From NCBI GenBank assembly GCA_045863555.1, contig BTUU01000008.1:124001-188000 (forward strand): a stretch of 64,000 nucleotides of DNA. Direction: 5' to 3'. This stretch comes from JACRLV01 sp045863555. GTDB taxonomy: Bacteria > Planctomycetota > Phycisphaerae > UBA1845 > Fen-1342. Below, in pieces: positions 48,425 to 58,400 of the stretch; the stretch's first letter is position 1, and each line of letters starts with the position of its first letter. The notes beneath the pieces are model-generated. The model was given only the letters and a program-made list of their open reading frames with translations. It was not told the DNA's origin and did not search any database. A program made the translations under genes and the position numbers.

Positions 48425-49981
48425 TTAGTATCTCTCGTACGCGAAGACTCTGATCTCAATCGGTCGCACAACTCGCTTCAGCGCCCTGAGCTTCCTGCGG
48501 TTAATGATGTTCTTGGACGCTAGGACGGTTCTTAGGCTCGTGGAGGATATCCAATTGCTGTTCCAAATTGGCTCGTCTTTGCCACAAACGATGTGGCACA
48601 ACGTTTCCTCGAATGGCACCGAAGGATCGATCGGATGGCTGATCCGCTGGAGCCACACCTCCATGTGTCCCGTGTTCGGGAGCTGCGAGAGTTTCGCTCG
48701 AATCTTCTGAATGACACTCCGCCGCGCGGCGTCGTTTTCAAGGACGCTGAGCAGCTTGCTGATAATGGCCGCGCAAACAGGAAACACACGCGGGCTTTGA
48801 TACGCGATATCGACCGCGATGCTGATCAGGACGAGAGGGTGCCGAATGTCCCTTGTTGAGCTAAGGCGCTCGTGAAAGTTGGTTAGCGTAACGGCCAGGC
48901 TGCCGGCATTCGGGAAGTTCATGCCGTGTGCATGAATCACGAGCAAGTGCTTCTGGAGGCTCTTGTCGCCCTGCCGGCCCGTAAGCCATGCCCGTTTGTC
49001 GGGTTTCAGCGAGCCGGTCACAACGGACTGACTTCGGGTAGTTTTCTCAGCGTTGAGCTTGAGGCCCAGATCTATCAGAACTTCCGTCAGCGTCTTGAGG
49101 ATCGTCTCGCCAAGCTGGGGGTTGTTTACAAAGATGCGATAATCGTCACGGTAGCGCAGGATGCGGTACTCGGTGATTCCCTGCGCCTTGAGTCGGCCGC
49201 CCAGCATGAGGTCCGCATAGCCCAGGACCATCTCTGCGATCAGGTTCATCAGAACGGACCCTTGCGGAATACCGTTCGTTTGGCCGTGTCGCATGTCCTG
49301 AATGTGGGCGTCAATTACGTTCCCGACCAAGGTCTTGTCACTTCGCCGGGCTTTCGCGACCGAACGGTCATGCAGCGCCCAGGCAATCGAGTGCGTATAG
49401 ATGTCCCCGTAGCAGTCCGTGATGTCAGCATGCAGGATGTACTGGTACTCCAGCGCCAGCTCTATGGAGCCTTGCTCGATGCCTTGCCACCATTGAGAAA
49501 TCTGTGCCGCCTTGTCCATCTGCGTTGAGAGCGACTTTACGGGAATGCTGAGGCACTTGATTGCATCGATGGCGGCGAACTCGGCGAAGCGGCTCCGAAT
49601 CGCCGTCCAATGGTCCTTCTTGGTGATTTCACCCACGAGCGACACGTAAAGAGCCGGGTGAATCAACTGGAAGGGCCGCCATGCGTGCCGACCATCCTTA
49701 TTGGATAGCATCGCGTAGTTGACACCCTCATGCTGACGGGCGTTCCGCAACCCGGAGAGTGGCGAGGTGCGAATCTCCTTGGCGACAGCCGTGAGAATTC
49801 CGCCAAACTGAAGGTAGTCCGGCAGCTCGACGGTGCAGTAACTGTCCGGCTTGAGCAGGAAGGCTCGTGCTTGAGCGTTCGTCATGTCGAGCAGCGACTG
49901 TGGTCGCGGCGGTGGAGCCCTCTTGGCCCTCCTCGCCCTGGTGGCCGTGCGCGACCGTTTGTTGGCAGCCGTTCTGGCCAT
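48425..49981 (-). CDS. Reverse transcriptase of a non-intron (UG/Abi-like) type
   Basis: This 518-residue protein has the RT fingers/palm motifs: YILHADITDCYGDI (Asp186), NGIPQGSVLMNLIAEM (236-251), and RILRYRDDYRIF with YRDD at 277-280, then LGLKLNAEKTTRS. No intron-type maturase/X domain, no HNH, and a helical C-terminal region of ~200 residues of unknown type. That pattern fits defence-associated reverse transcriptases rather than group II introns or retrons. It starts 4 nt after the DUF262 gene. I cannot assign it to a numbered DRT/UG class. Confidence 0.85.
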   Translation of the reverse strand: MARTAANKRSRTATRARRAKRAPPPRPQSLLDMTNAQARAFLLKPDSYCTVELPDYLQFGGILTAVAKEIRTSPLSGLRNARQHEGVNYAMLSNKDGRHAWRPFQLIHPALYVSLVGEITKKDHWTAIRSRFAEFAAIDAIKCLSIPVKSLSTQMDKAAQISQWWQGIEQGSIELALEYQYILHADITDCYGDIYTHSIAWALHDRSVAKARRSDKTLVGNVIDAHIQDMRHGQTNGIPQGSVLMNLIAEMVLGYADLMLGGRLKAQGITEYRILRYRDDYRIFVNNPQLGETILKTLTEVLIDLGLKLNAEKTTRSQSVVTGSLKPDKRAWLTGRQGDKSLQKHLLVIHAHGMNFPNAGSLAVTLTNFHERLSSTRDIRHPLVLISIAVDIAYQSPRVFPVCAAIISKLLSVLENDAARRSVIQKIRAKLSQLPNTGHMEVWLQRISHPIDPSVPFEETLCHIVCGKDEPIWNSNWISSTSLRTVLASKNIINRRKLRALKRVVRPIEIRVFAYERY

Positions 49982-49985
49982 CGCG

Positions 49986-51914
49986 TTATGCCACTCCGGC
50001 CATAATGCCGCTGTCGCGGGCGACTTCGTCGCTTACCTCTTCGCCTTCGTCGGCCGTGGCGGTGCCCTCAACGATGGAATGGCCCGTGGCTTTGCTGATC
50101 AGCGCCAGCAGCGCCCGTCGGCGGTCGCGCATGAAACCCTCGAAATCGTCAGCGCGAAGCAGTTCCGGCGAAATGCAGTGTGAGCGGAGGTAACTGTCGA
50201 GAACATCCGCCGGAATCGGCGGGTTCTCGATTTGTCCTTTGGAGTTCTTCTTTCCGAGTTCGAGCTTCGCCAGGTACTCGGACGGCGCGACGCCGCCGAT
50301 GATGCGGTTCGTGCGGTAGCTCAGCGGCGTCTTGTTGATCACAGAGTCGTAGATCTTGGCGTCGATCTTCCGTTTGTCGCACCAATCCTGCGGGAAAATG
50401 TGATGGATATCGACAGCCTCGTCGAAAAAGACGGTGAGGTCGTAGCCCTGCCCGGTCCTGAAGTCCTGCGCCCCCTCACGCATGAGCAGTGCGTGGATGC
50501 CCTTGTACGCAGCGGACAGGCGGGTTCGCATCGTGAGGAGGCGATCTGCGCGAAACACGCCGTCTCGGACGGTGGCGGGTTCAGCGCCTCCGGCAAGCCA
50601 CGCGGGAACCTCGACAATGTCCTTTGCGAAGCGGCTCTCGACGGCGCCTCCGTACAACTCACCGAAGATTCCGCACCAATACCACCTGGCGATTCTGGCT
50701 AGATGTCCGGCGTGCTCGGCGGATTCGCCCATCTCGGCGAAGATTGCGGCGAGCGGCACAAGTTGCGTCTGATACGGGAGGTCGAGTACGCGGTGAACGC
50801 ACTGCTGGCGGAGGAACTTCGCAGCACGTTTGAACCCGTTCTCAACAGCATCTCGGTATCGCAGGTATTCTTCGAGCGGAAGGTCCAGCAGCGATTGGCG
50901 AGTCGCACGCACCGCGGGGAGATCGTGTTCACTCACTCCGGCCGCCTCTTTTTCAGCTCTGACCCGCTTCGTGAAGAGCAGCGCGATGGCCTGAAGCACG
51001 TCGGTGCTCGCGACTTTGGCGAGCACGCCGGCCGACTGATCAGCCGCACGGCCAAACTCGGTCAGTCGGGTCTGCAAGCCCTTCTTTCCGTCCGCGCCAA
51101 GCCAGTCGTCGCGGAGCTTATGGCCGCGCGCGGCGTACATCGCGGTGAGAAGCTCGAATGCGTCGAGCGGCTTGCCGCCGGTGTTCACCTTTTCGAACAC
51201 AAGACAGACGGCCTCATGCGACGTGTCGTGGGCGAGCGTGATGACCGGCACATGATAGGATTTGAAGTTGTTCAACACCTCGTTCTTGAACCGCTTGAAC
51301 ACGTCGCGCTTCGGAGCATCGCCCTTCGCGATCCAATGGTCGCCGAAGCTCTCCTGCCACTCGTCCCAATCGAACACGCGATTGAGTGGAAACATGAGCT
51401 GTTCGTACTCGCGCACGGGCTCTGCGAGATCGAGGAGTATGTCCTTGTCGAAGTTCGTCTTGATGCGACGGTCTTCGGGAACCGTGAAGATTGCGTCGTC
51501 TCGATCCACTCCGACTGCGAGTGATTTCATGATGTCGATATAAAACCAGCGGCGCACGAGCTTGTTCTTGGGCGTGATCGTCTCGACGACTTCGCGACGC
51601 ATGCAGGACTGGTAAAGTGATGTCATGCGCTGCTGGCCGTCGAGAAGCAGCTCCGTCGGCGATATGTCGTTTGCCCCAGAGTGGGCGCCCTGAACAGGCC
51701 GGCGGGCGAAGATCGTGGCGCCGGAATTGGATTCCAACGTCATCAACGCTCCAATCGGGAATGCGCAGGAAACCGACGCGATCAGGCTGAGTATCCGATC
51801 CTCCGCCCAGACCCAGCTTCGTTGAAAATCAGGCAGTTGAATCTTGCCGTCGCCGCATTGGCGTAAGAGCGCTTCGAGCGAAACGGGATTCGTCCTGAAC
51901 GCCTCTTTGGACAT
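49986..51914 (-). CDS. DUF262/HNH protein (GmrSD-like)
   Basis: This 642-residue protein has an N-terminal DUF262 domain (IQLPDFQRSWVWAEDRILSL; LLLDGQQRMTSLYQS near 90) and a C-terminal HNH nuclease (AVDIHHIFPQDWCDKRKI near 505). GmrSD-type enzymes restrict modified DNA using NTP hydrolysis by DUF262 and cutting by HNH. ATG 51914 has AGGAG 11 nt upstream; a GTG at 51926 overlapping the helicase-nuclease stop is the alternative. It is in the middle of the operon, so it should act with the restriction pair or as a separate line of defence. Confidence 0.85.
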   Translation of the reverse strand: MSKEAFRTNPVSLEALLRQCGDGKIQLPDFQRSWVWAEDRILSLIASVSCAFPIGALMTLESNSGATIFARRPVQGAHSGANDISPTELLLDGQQRMTSLYQSCMRREVVETITPKNKLVRRWFYIDIMKSLAVGVDRDDAIFTVPEDRRIKTNFDKDILLDLAEPVREYEQLMFPLNRVFDWDEWQESFGDHWIAKGDAPKRDVFKRFKNEVLNNFKSYHVPVITLAHDTSHEAVCLVFEKVNTGGKPLDAFELLTAMYAARGHKLRDDWLGADGKKGLQTRLTEFGRAADQSAGVLAKVASTDVLQAIALLFTKRVRAEKEAAGVSEHDLPAVRATRQSLLDLPLEEYLRYRDAVENGFKRAAKFLRQQCVHRVLDLPYQTQLVPLAAIFAEMGESAEHAGHLARIARWYWCGIFGELYGGAVESRFAKDIVEVPAWLAGGAEPATVRDGVFRADRLLTMRTRLSAAYKGIHALLMREGAQDFRTGQGYDLTVFFDEAVDIHHIFPQDWCDKRKIDAKIYDSVINKTPLSYRTNRIIGGVAPSEYLAKLELGKKNSKGQIENPPIPADVLDSYLRSHCISPELLRADDFEGFMRDRRRALLALISKATGHSIVEGTATADEGEEVSDEVARDSGIMAGVA

Positions 51915-51918
51915 GCTC

Positions 51919-54900
51919 TCACGCACTCCTGACGTAGGTGCAGATCAATTCGTCGAAATAGGATTCGACTTTCTGCTCGAAATCGCTCTGCATTTCCCAA
52001 ATGTCGCAAAACTCGGCGAAGGCCCAGCGACCATAGCTGCCGAGGTTGTTCACACCGGGCACCCAGTAGGTGTCCATCGTGGATTTCTTCTCCTTGGCGT
52101 CCTCGCGGCGGTAGCCTTTGATCTCGACAATCACGTGCAGCAGGTCTGATGTGCCGTCGGGATGCGGCGGATGCCCGTCGTCCACAAGCACGATGAAGTC
52201 GGGCCGGTACCTGCGGGATTCGGAGCCGTACTTGTACGGGATTTCGAGGCCGAGATTGTGATTCTTCGCGTAGGCCCGCACGCGCGGGTGGTTCTCCGCG
52301 ACGCGGCAGAACTCGGCTTCCCAGTCACTGTCGAGAATGACCCAGTTGATGTGGCAGCGGCGGGCGTCGGTCTGCCAGCGATCCTTCCTTGACGTGTTGA
52401 AGTTCACGAAGCGCGTGGAGCCCATCGGGTTATAGGGGTCCAGCACGGCCTTGATTGGGCATTCGCCGACGAGCTTGCTGACGATGCCGCGCGTAATGCG
52501 CTCGCAGGCCATGTCAGCGAGCTCCTGATACATGAGCTGAGCCGGGTACGTGCCGCCTTTGCAGACCAGGTGGCCGTCGAGCCACTCGCGGGTGATGCGC
52601 TTGAGCTGGCCGAAGAGATGCAGCTTGGGGTCTTCGCCGGGGTCGCGCCACTTCGTGTAGAGCAGACGCTGCGTGAGGTGGAATAGCAGTGTCGAGCGGC
52701 GCAGGTCGCCTGTGTGGACGAGATTCAGGTCCACCGCCTCGCCGATGATGCCCTGATTCTGCGTCACCGAGGGACCGACGAGTTCGGGCGTCAGTTCAAG
52801 CGTTGCGTCGTCGGTGAAGGTGGCAGATAGGCGCTCTTCCGGGAGCTCGACGCGGTACCCCTCCACGCGGGGAAACCGGATTTCCAGCGCGTCGCGGTCT
52901 GGGCGAACGGCTTTGACGTTGATCGTGTCGCGAGGGGGCTGAGGCGGCGCGACGACGGGCTTGGCCGTGAAGTCGAACGGGATTCCGAGCACGTCGGCGT
53001 ATTCGACGTTGAAGAGGTTCTCCTCGTTGAGGTCATACGACTGACGCCGAAGCGCGCGACCGATGACCTGTTCGCACAGAAGCTGCGTGCCGAAGGCCCG
53101 GACGCCGAGAACGTGCGTCACGGTGTTCGCGTCCCAACCCTCGGTGAGCATGGAGACTGACACGACGCAGCGAATTGAGTCGCCGAGCCGGCCTTGTTTG
53201 CCGACTGTGTTCATGACCTCGCGGAGCAAGTCCTGGTCGCTGAGCTTCTCGGCCTGGCGGCGGTCGCCGGTGCGTTCGACAATTTCGCGGCGGAACCGGT
53301 CGATTTCGTCGGTGGCCATATTGCGGAAGTTGTCGTCGAGCGCTTCGCCGGATTCGAGCTGTTCGCTGTCGATAAGCAGCGTTCGCGGCCGGCCGAGCGG
53401 ATTGCCGTGTTCGTCGAAGTTGCGGAAGAGTCGCAGGCGTCCTTCGACAAGCTGGCCCGTTCCGTCGTCATCCTCGCGGACGAAACCGGAGATGTAGTCG
53501 TAGATCAATTTGGAAATGGCCGTGTTCTGGCAGACCACGATGAAGCACGGCGGAACGGCAATCTTCTCCTTCTCCCAGAGTTCGAAGGTTTTCTCATAGT
53601 GGCCGTAGAGCGCTTCAAGCGCGGTCTGCAATTCGACGGGGATGGAAAGCGGGTCGAGCTTGCCACCCTTTCCGCGGCCTTTCCGCGGCATCTTCTTGCC
53701 GACATGCTTCCAAAGCTCGCGGAACTTGGGCATGTCGCTGCCGGGTATGTTGTCCGCAACCGGGACGCGCGGAAGTTTGACGATGCCGCACTCGATGGCG
53801 TCCATGAGCGAGAAATCCGTCATCGTCCACGGAAACAGCGTCCCCTCGGCGTAGCCGGACCCGCGGAGGAAGAAAGGCGTCGCCGACAGGTCGACGACGC
53901 GCTGGATTCCAAGCTTGCGGCCGACCGCTTCCAGACCGGAGATCCAGAGCCTCGCGGCTTCGCGATTCTTCTTTGCTTCCTTCTCGTCATCGCCCTTCAG
54001 ATCGCCTTCTTCATCGGCCTCGGGCGGCTTGCCACGGTAGCAGTGGTGCGCCTCGTCGTTCAGCACGAACACGGTTTTCATGCCCATCAGATCGGGCATG
54101 ACGCGCTGGAGCATTTGCCCTTCGGTTTCGAGCGTCTTGATCTCGTCGCTCTCGCGGTGGACGCGGCCTTCGAGCAAGGCACGCCCGCCGGATGACAAGT
54201 CCATCGTCTCACGGAGCTTGAAGGCGTGGTAGTTCGTGATGACGATCTTCGCTCGGTCGAGATCGCCGAGCATGTCATTGGGGACAAGCTCGCGGCTCTT
54301 GTAATAAGCGTCGGGATCGTTCGGCTGGAGTACGCGGAGCCGGTCGCGAATCGTGAGGCCGGGTGTGGCAACAAGAAACCCGCGAGTAAATTTCTTGCTG
54401 TTCGGACGGCGAACGGCGTTGATCGTCTGCCAAGCGATCAGCATGGCCATCACTGTCGTCTTGCCGGCGCCCGTGGCCAGTTTCAGGGCGAAACGGGCGA
54501 GACCCGGGTTGGCCTGATCGTTGGCTGCATCGAGGTGGTCCAAAATGACGCGGCCATCCTTGCCGAGAGTAGGAGCGACCTCGCTCAACCAAATCGCAGT
54601 CTCCGCTGCTTCGACCTGGCAAAAAAACGGGCGAATGCTGCTGAACGGATGGTATCGCCAATGCTGAAGCAGCCGCGCCGTTTCGGGCGTGACGTTCCAT
54701 GAATCAGGGCTTTGCAGCCGCCGCCAGCCGTCTACGCGCTCGCGCACGGCGTTAACGATCGACATCGTTTCGTACCGCTGCTTCGCAGTCGAGACTTCTT
54801 CTGCCTCGTCGAAGACCAACTCCTGCTGCTCAGTCGCTCGCCGTTTCTTCGGTTTCGGAATCGGAGTAATGAACTCGGCACGTCGTCGGCGCTCCTCGAT

Positions 54901-54999
54901 CCGATTCGTAGGTTGTCCATGCGCGTCGAGCTGCCAGTGCCTCGCCGGGTATTCGTAGGGCGAGTTGAGGATCGGCTTTTCGAAGAACAGGTCTGCCAC
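51919..54999 (-). CDS. Type III-like restriction helicase-nuclease (BPTD_3080-type), copy B
   Basis: This 1026-residue protein has Walker A LATGAGKTTVMAM near 170, LNDEAHHCYRG, SATPFFLRGSGYAEGTLFPW, SMLTEGWDANTVTHVLGVRA and a C-terminal PD-(D/E)XK core (YRPDFIVLVDDG, then VIVEIKGYRRED). The N-terminus EKPILNSPYEYPARHWQLDA, in part, is the family hallmark. It is a diverged homologue of copy A. It follows the HTH gene by 85 nt and leads the defence operon. Confidence 0.9.
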   Translation of the reverse strand: MADLFFEKPILNSPYEYPARHWQLDAHGQPTNRIEERRRRAEFITPIPKPKKRRATEQQELVFDEAEEVSTAKQRYETMSIVNAVRERVDGWRRLQSPDSWNVTPETARLLQHWRYHPFSSIRPFFCQVEAAETAIWLSEVAPTLGKDGRVILDHLDAANDQANPGLARFALKLATGAGKTTVMAMLIAWQTINAVRRPNSKKFTRGFLVATPGLTIRDRLRVLQPNDPDAYYKSRELVPNDMLGDLDRAKIVITNYHAFKLRETMDLSSGGRALLEGRVHRESDEIKTLETEGQMLQRVMPDLMGMKTVFVLNDEAHHCYRGKPPEADEEGDLKGDDEKEAKKNREAARLWISGLEAVGRKLGIQRVVDLSATPFFLRGSGYAEGTLFPWTMTDFSLMDAIECGIVKLPRVPVADNIPGSDMPKFRELWKHVGKKMPRKGRGKGGKLDPLSIPVELQTALEALYGHYEKTFELWEKEKIAVPPCFIVVCQNTAISKLIYDYISGFVREDDDGTGQLVEGRLRLFRNFDEHGNPLGRPRTLLIDSEQLESGEALDDNFRNMATDEIDRFRREIVERTGDRRQAEKLSDQDLLREVMNTVGKQGRLGDSIRCVVSVSMLTEGWDANTVTHVLGVRAFGTQLLCEQVIGRALRRQSYDLNEENLFNVEYADVLGIPFDFTAKPVVAPPQPPRDTINVKAVRPDRDALEIRFPRVEGYRVELPEERLSATFTDDATLELTPELVGPSVTQNQGIIGEAVDLNLVHTGDLRRSTLLFHLTQRLLYTKWRDPGEDPKLHLFGQLKRITREWLDGHLVCKGGTYPAQLMYQELADMACERITRGIVSKLVGECPIKAVLDPYNPMGSTRFVNFNTSRKDRWQTDARRCHINWVILDSDWEAEFCRVAENHPRVRAYAKNHNLGLEIPYKYGSESRRYRPDFIVLVDDGHPPHPDGTSDLLHVIVEIKGYRREDAKEKKSTMDTYWVPGVNNLGSYGRWAFAEFCDIWEMQSDFEQKVESYFDELICTYVRSA

Positions 55000-55084
55000 G
55001 GGTTCTCTCGGTGCTAGAGCACGGGATGCTGTCGCCTAGAGGATCGCGCTTGTCCAGGCGGGACGAATTGTTCGCCTCGGGAAC

Positions 55085-55303
55085 CTACGCGTTACGGCGA
55101 TGCGCGCGAGTTTTCGGGCTGGTGTCCCCGCCATCTGCAAGCCAGCGGTCAATAAGTCCTTTATGAAAACGCCAGTGCTTTCCGACTTTCTTTCCAGGCA
55201 TCCTCCCATTCTGTGCGAGCCTGTAGAGCGAGGACTTGGCGACCTTGAGATAGTTGGCGAGCTCGTCGATCGTCATTACGTCGTCGGTCGGCTTCTTTGC
55301 CAT
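55085..55303 (-). CDS. Small HTH_17-type regulator at the head of the defence operon
   Basis: This 72-residue protein has an excisionase-family HTH: MTIDELANYLKVAKSSLYRL, then GRMPGKKVGKHWRFHKGLID. ATG 55303 follows GAAGAG; upstream ATGs at 55336 and 55384 are possible. It is 85 nt upstream of the helicase-nuclease gene and on the same strand, so it probably controls the operon. It is divergent from the giant helicase gene at 55499. Confidence 0.75.
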   Translation of the reverse strand: MAKKPTDDVMTIDELANYLKVAKSSLYRLAQNGRMPGKKVGKHWRFHKGLIDRWLADGGDTSPKTRAHRRNA

Positions 55304-55498
55304 GGTCTCTTCGCGCCTCAGACCCACCTTGCTCATGGGCTCGTTAACCTGCCGAATTTGATCGTTGTTAGTCGTTTCTGTCAAACAGGCCGCTCTGCCG
55401 GACCCTCATTCGCATTTCGCGCGAACAAACCGCACACGGCCTGCGAGGCCCGCCATAACGATCATGACGGCCTAGGCCTGCATCCTGGAGAAGACTCA

Positions 55499-58400
55499 AT
55501 GGCGAAGTCCGAACAGCTTCAGTTCAACTGGTCGATTCACGCACCGGCTCAGGCGCTTGTCGATGTCGCAGAGACCGGAGTCGTTTCGAAAGAGGCGGGT
55601 GCAGGAAACGAGTCAGATGTAGATGCCGCGCGTCGGCGTGGGCCAGACCGCTCTCGCCCGACTCCGGGCATGGTTCTTCTCGCTCGGTGTATCGCAGCAA
55701 CGCTTGAACACGAGCCCAACACACGAATCGACAATCGGCTGCTCAATTCTGTGGCCCGTAGGTCATTAGGTGGGGCGGCTGGCCACGCGCGCGACATGTA
55801 CGACGCAGCCGAGGCGGGCATGAACATCCGGATCGCCCGCGCCGGTCTCGATCTGGTGGACGTTGCTGGCTCCATCGGAGTTCTGCTCGCCCTGCAGGAG
55901 CGGATGCCTCGTGAAGTACGGCGCAACGCGATACAGGTCGAGCTTCAGCAGTTCAGCACACCGCCGGCCGAAGCGATTCTCGTTGCAAGCGCCGCGGCAC
56001 TCTGTTCGGGCATGCGCGTTCTAGAACCTAGCGCAGGGACGGGAAACATCGCGGTCCTCGCACGGCTCGCCGGCGCGTGCGTCGATACGAACGAGATCGA
56101 CGGGCGTCGGCGCGCGTTGCTGGAGCTTCAGGGATTCACGCCAACGGCGTTCGATGCGGAACGGCTCGACAACCTCCTGCCCGCAGATCGCTTCTACGAT
56201 GCTGTCGTGATGAATCCGCCGTTCTCGGCAACCGGTGGCCGCGTGAATGGCCACAGCACGGCTTTTGGCGCGCGGCACGTCGAGCAGGCGCTGCTAAGGC
56301 TCAAACCAGGCGGCCGGCTCGTCGCCATTGTCGGGCGCGGCATGGCGCTTGACCGACCGAAGTTTCGCGCATGGTGGGCTGAGATCGAGGCGCGCTTTCG
56401 CGTGCGAGCGAACATCGGCATCGACGGCAATGCGTACAGCAAGTTCGGCACAACCTTTGATCATCAGATCATCGTAATCGACAACGATGGCTCGACAGAC
56501 GATGAGGCCAGCATTGTTACGGCGGCTGGTTTGTCACTGCATCAAGCGTGGGACCATTTGAAGCAATTCGCAGAGGAGGATGTTTATGGGCGAATACGCA
56601 AACTCAATTCGGTCGAGGGCGGTCGCGGCGCTGGTTTCGATGGCTCGCGAAGCACCTCCGCGAGACTGCGATCCAATCTTATTGCTGATCTCTCGCCTGC
56701 TGGAGGAGGGAACGGACGATTGCCCGGCGGAGCCGGGGGAATTCGTGACGGTGGACGACTGGATGCTCTGGAATCGACTGGTCGCGACCCGACCGCGCCT
56801 CGTTCGAGCGGCGATAACGGCGACGCTGGAGTGGGAGCGACCGATCCTGCCGAGAGAGACCATGAAGATGCAGGTATGGGGGGCGAGGCTGGTGCTCAGC
56901 ACGCTGGACCGCCTGGCGTTGAGATGACAATCGGCAAGCAGGAGCGCGGCCCTCCTCTGCCGTTGCACGTTGAAGATGGCTCGGTTTATGCGGTATACCG
57001 TGTTCAGAAGGCCCTCGTCGTTGACGCAGAATCGCATCCGGCAAGTGTGGTGGAATCCGTGGCGATGGCGTCGGTCGAGCCGCCTGATCCCACCTATCAG
57101 CTTCAATTGCCTGTCGATGTAGTTCGCGAAGGCCGCATCTCGGACATTCAAATCGAAGACGTGATCTACGCCGGCCAGGCGACGGAATCACTGTTGCCGA
57201 ACGGCTCGCGGCGTGGACATTGGAATGGCGACGGCACAGGCATCGGCAAGGGTCGTGAGATCTACGCATTCATGTACGAGCAGTATGAGCGGGGTCGGAC
57301 GAAGCACGTGCACGTCTCCGCGTCGCACCAGCTCGTGGCCGACGCCGAGCGGGATCGCAGCGCTGTCGGGCTGCCGTTACCGATCATTCATCAGGCCCGC
57401 TTCAAGACGGCCGACCGCGTGACCACCCCGGAAGGTGTGTTTTTCACGACGTACACCATGCTCAGCATGGATTTCGACGGCGACCGCCAGCGGTTCAAGC
57501 AGCTTACAGAATGGTTGGGGCCGGACTTCGAGGGCGTAATCGCCTTTGACGAAGCTCATTTGATGAAGAACGCCGCGGCAACGCCGCACGGCGGAAAGGC
57601 GACCGTCGATGAAGGCACGCTCCGCGGCAACATGGGCATCACGCTGCAACGGCTCTTCCCGCGTGCGCGCGTGCGGTATTTCAGTGCGACCGGCGCGACG
57701 GAAGCCCGGCACATGGCGCCGTATGAACGGCTCGGACTCTGGGGCGAAGGCGCGCCGTTTCCGGATTTCGCGGCCTTCCTGGTGGCGATGGAACGCGGCG
57801 GCGTGGCCGCAATGGAAATGCTCTGCCGCGATCTGAAGAGCGTCGGCACCTACCTCTCGCGAACCATCAGCTACGGACCGACCCGCTGGCCGGACGGCAC
57901 GATTGTCCCTGAGAGCGCGGTCGAATACGAACCGCTGGTGCATGGCATGACGGCCGATGAGCGCCGCCAGTACGACCAGATCGCGGACTTGTGGGCCGAA
58001 CTGCTCACGGCGTTTGAACGCGGCGAGCAGACCGCCTGCCAGAAAAGGAACGCTCACCGGTACGCGCAGTTCTACGCCGCCCAGCAACGGTTTTTTCTGC
58101 AGCTCATGCTCGCCTACGCGCTCCCGGATGTGCTGCCGGCCATCGAACGGGACCTGGCGGCGGAACGGTCGGTCGTACTGAGCCTTTTCAACACCGGCGA
58201 AGCCCAGGCCGACCGAAAAGTCCGTGATGCGCGTGCCCAGGGCGTTGAACTCAGCGAGCTGGATGCGACGCCGCGCGAAATGATCGTGCAGCTCATTGAG
58301 ACACAGTTCCCGATCTACCAGTACCGCGAACAAACCGACCCGGCTACCGGCAACGTCGTGAGCGTGCGTGTCGAAGACGCCGCTGGCAACCCTGAGATCA

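Noticed and set aside
48425..49981. Retron or group II intron RT
   Set aside because: No msr-msd-like inverted repeats or intron ends flank it, and it lacks a maturase domain.
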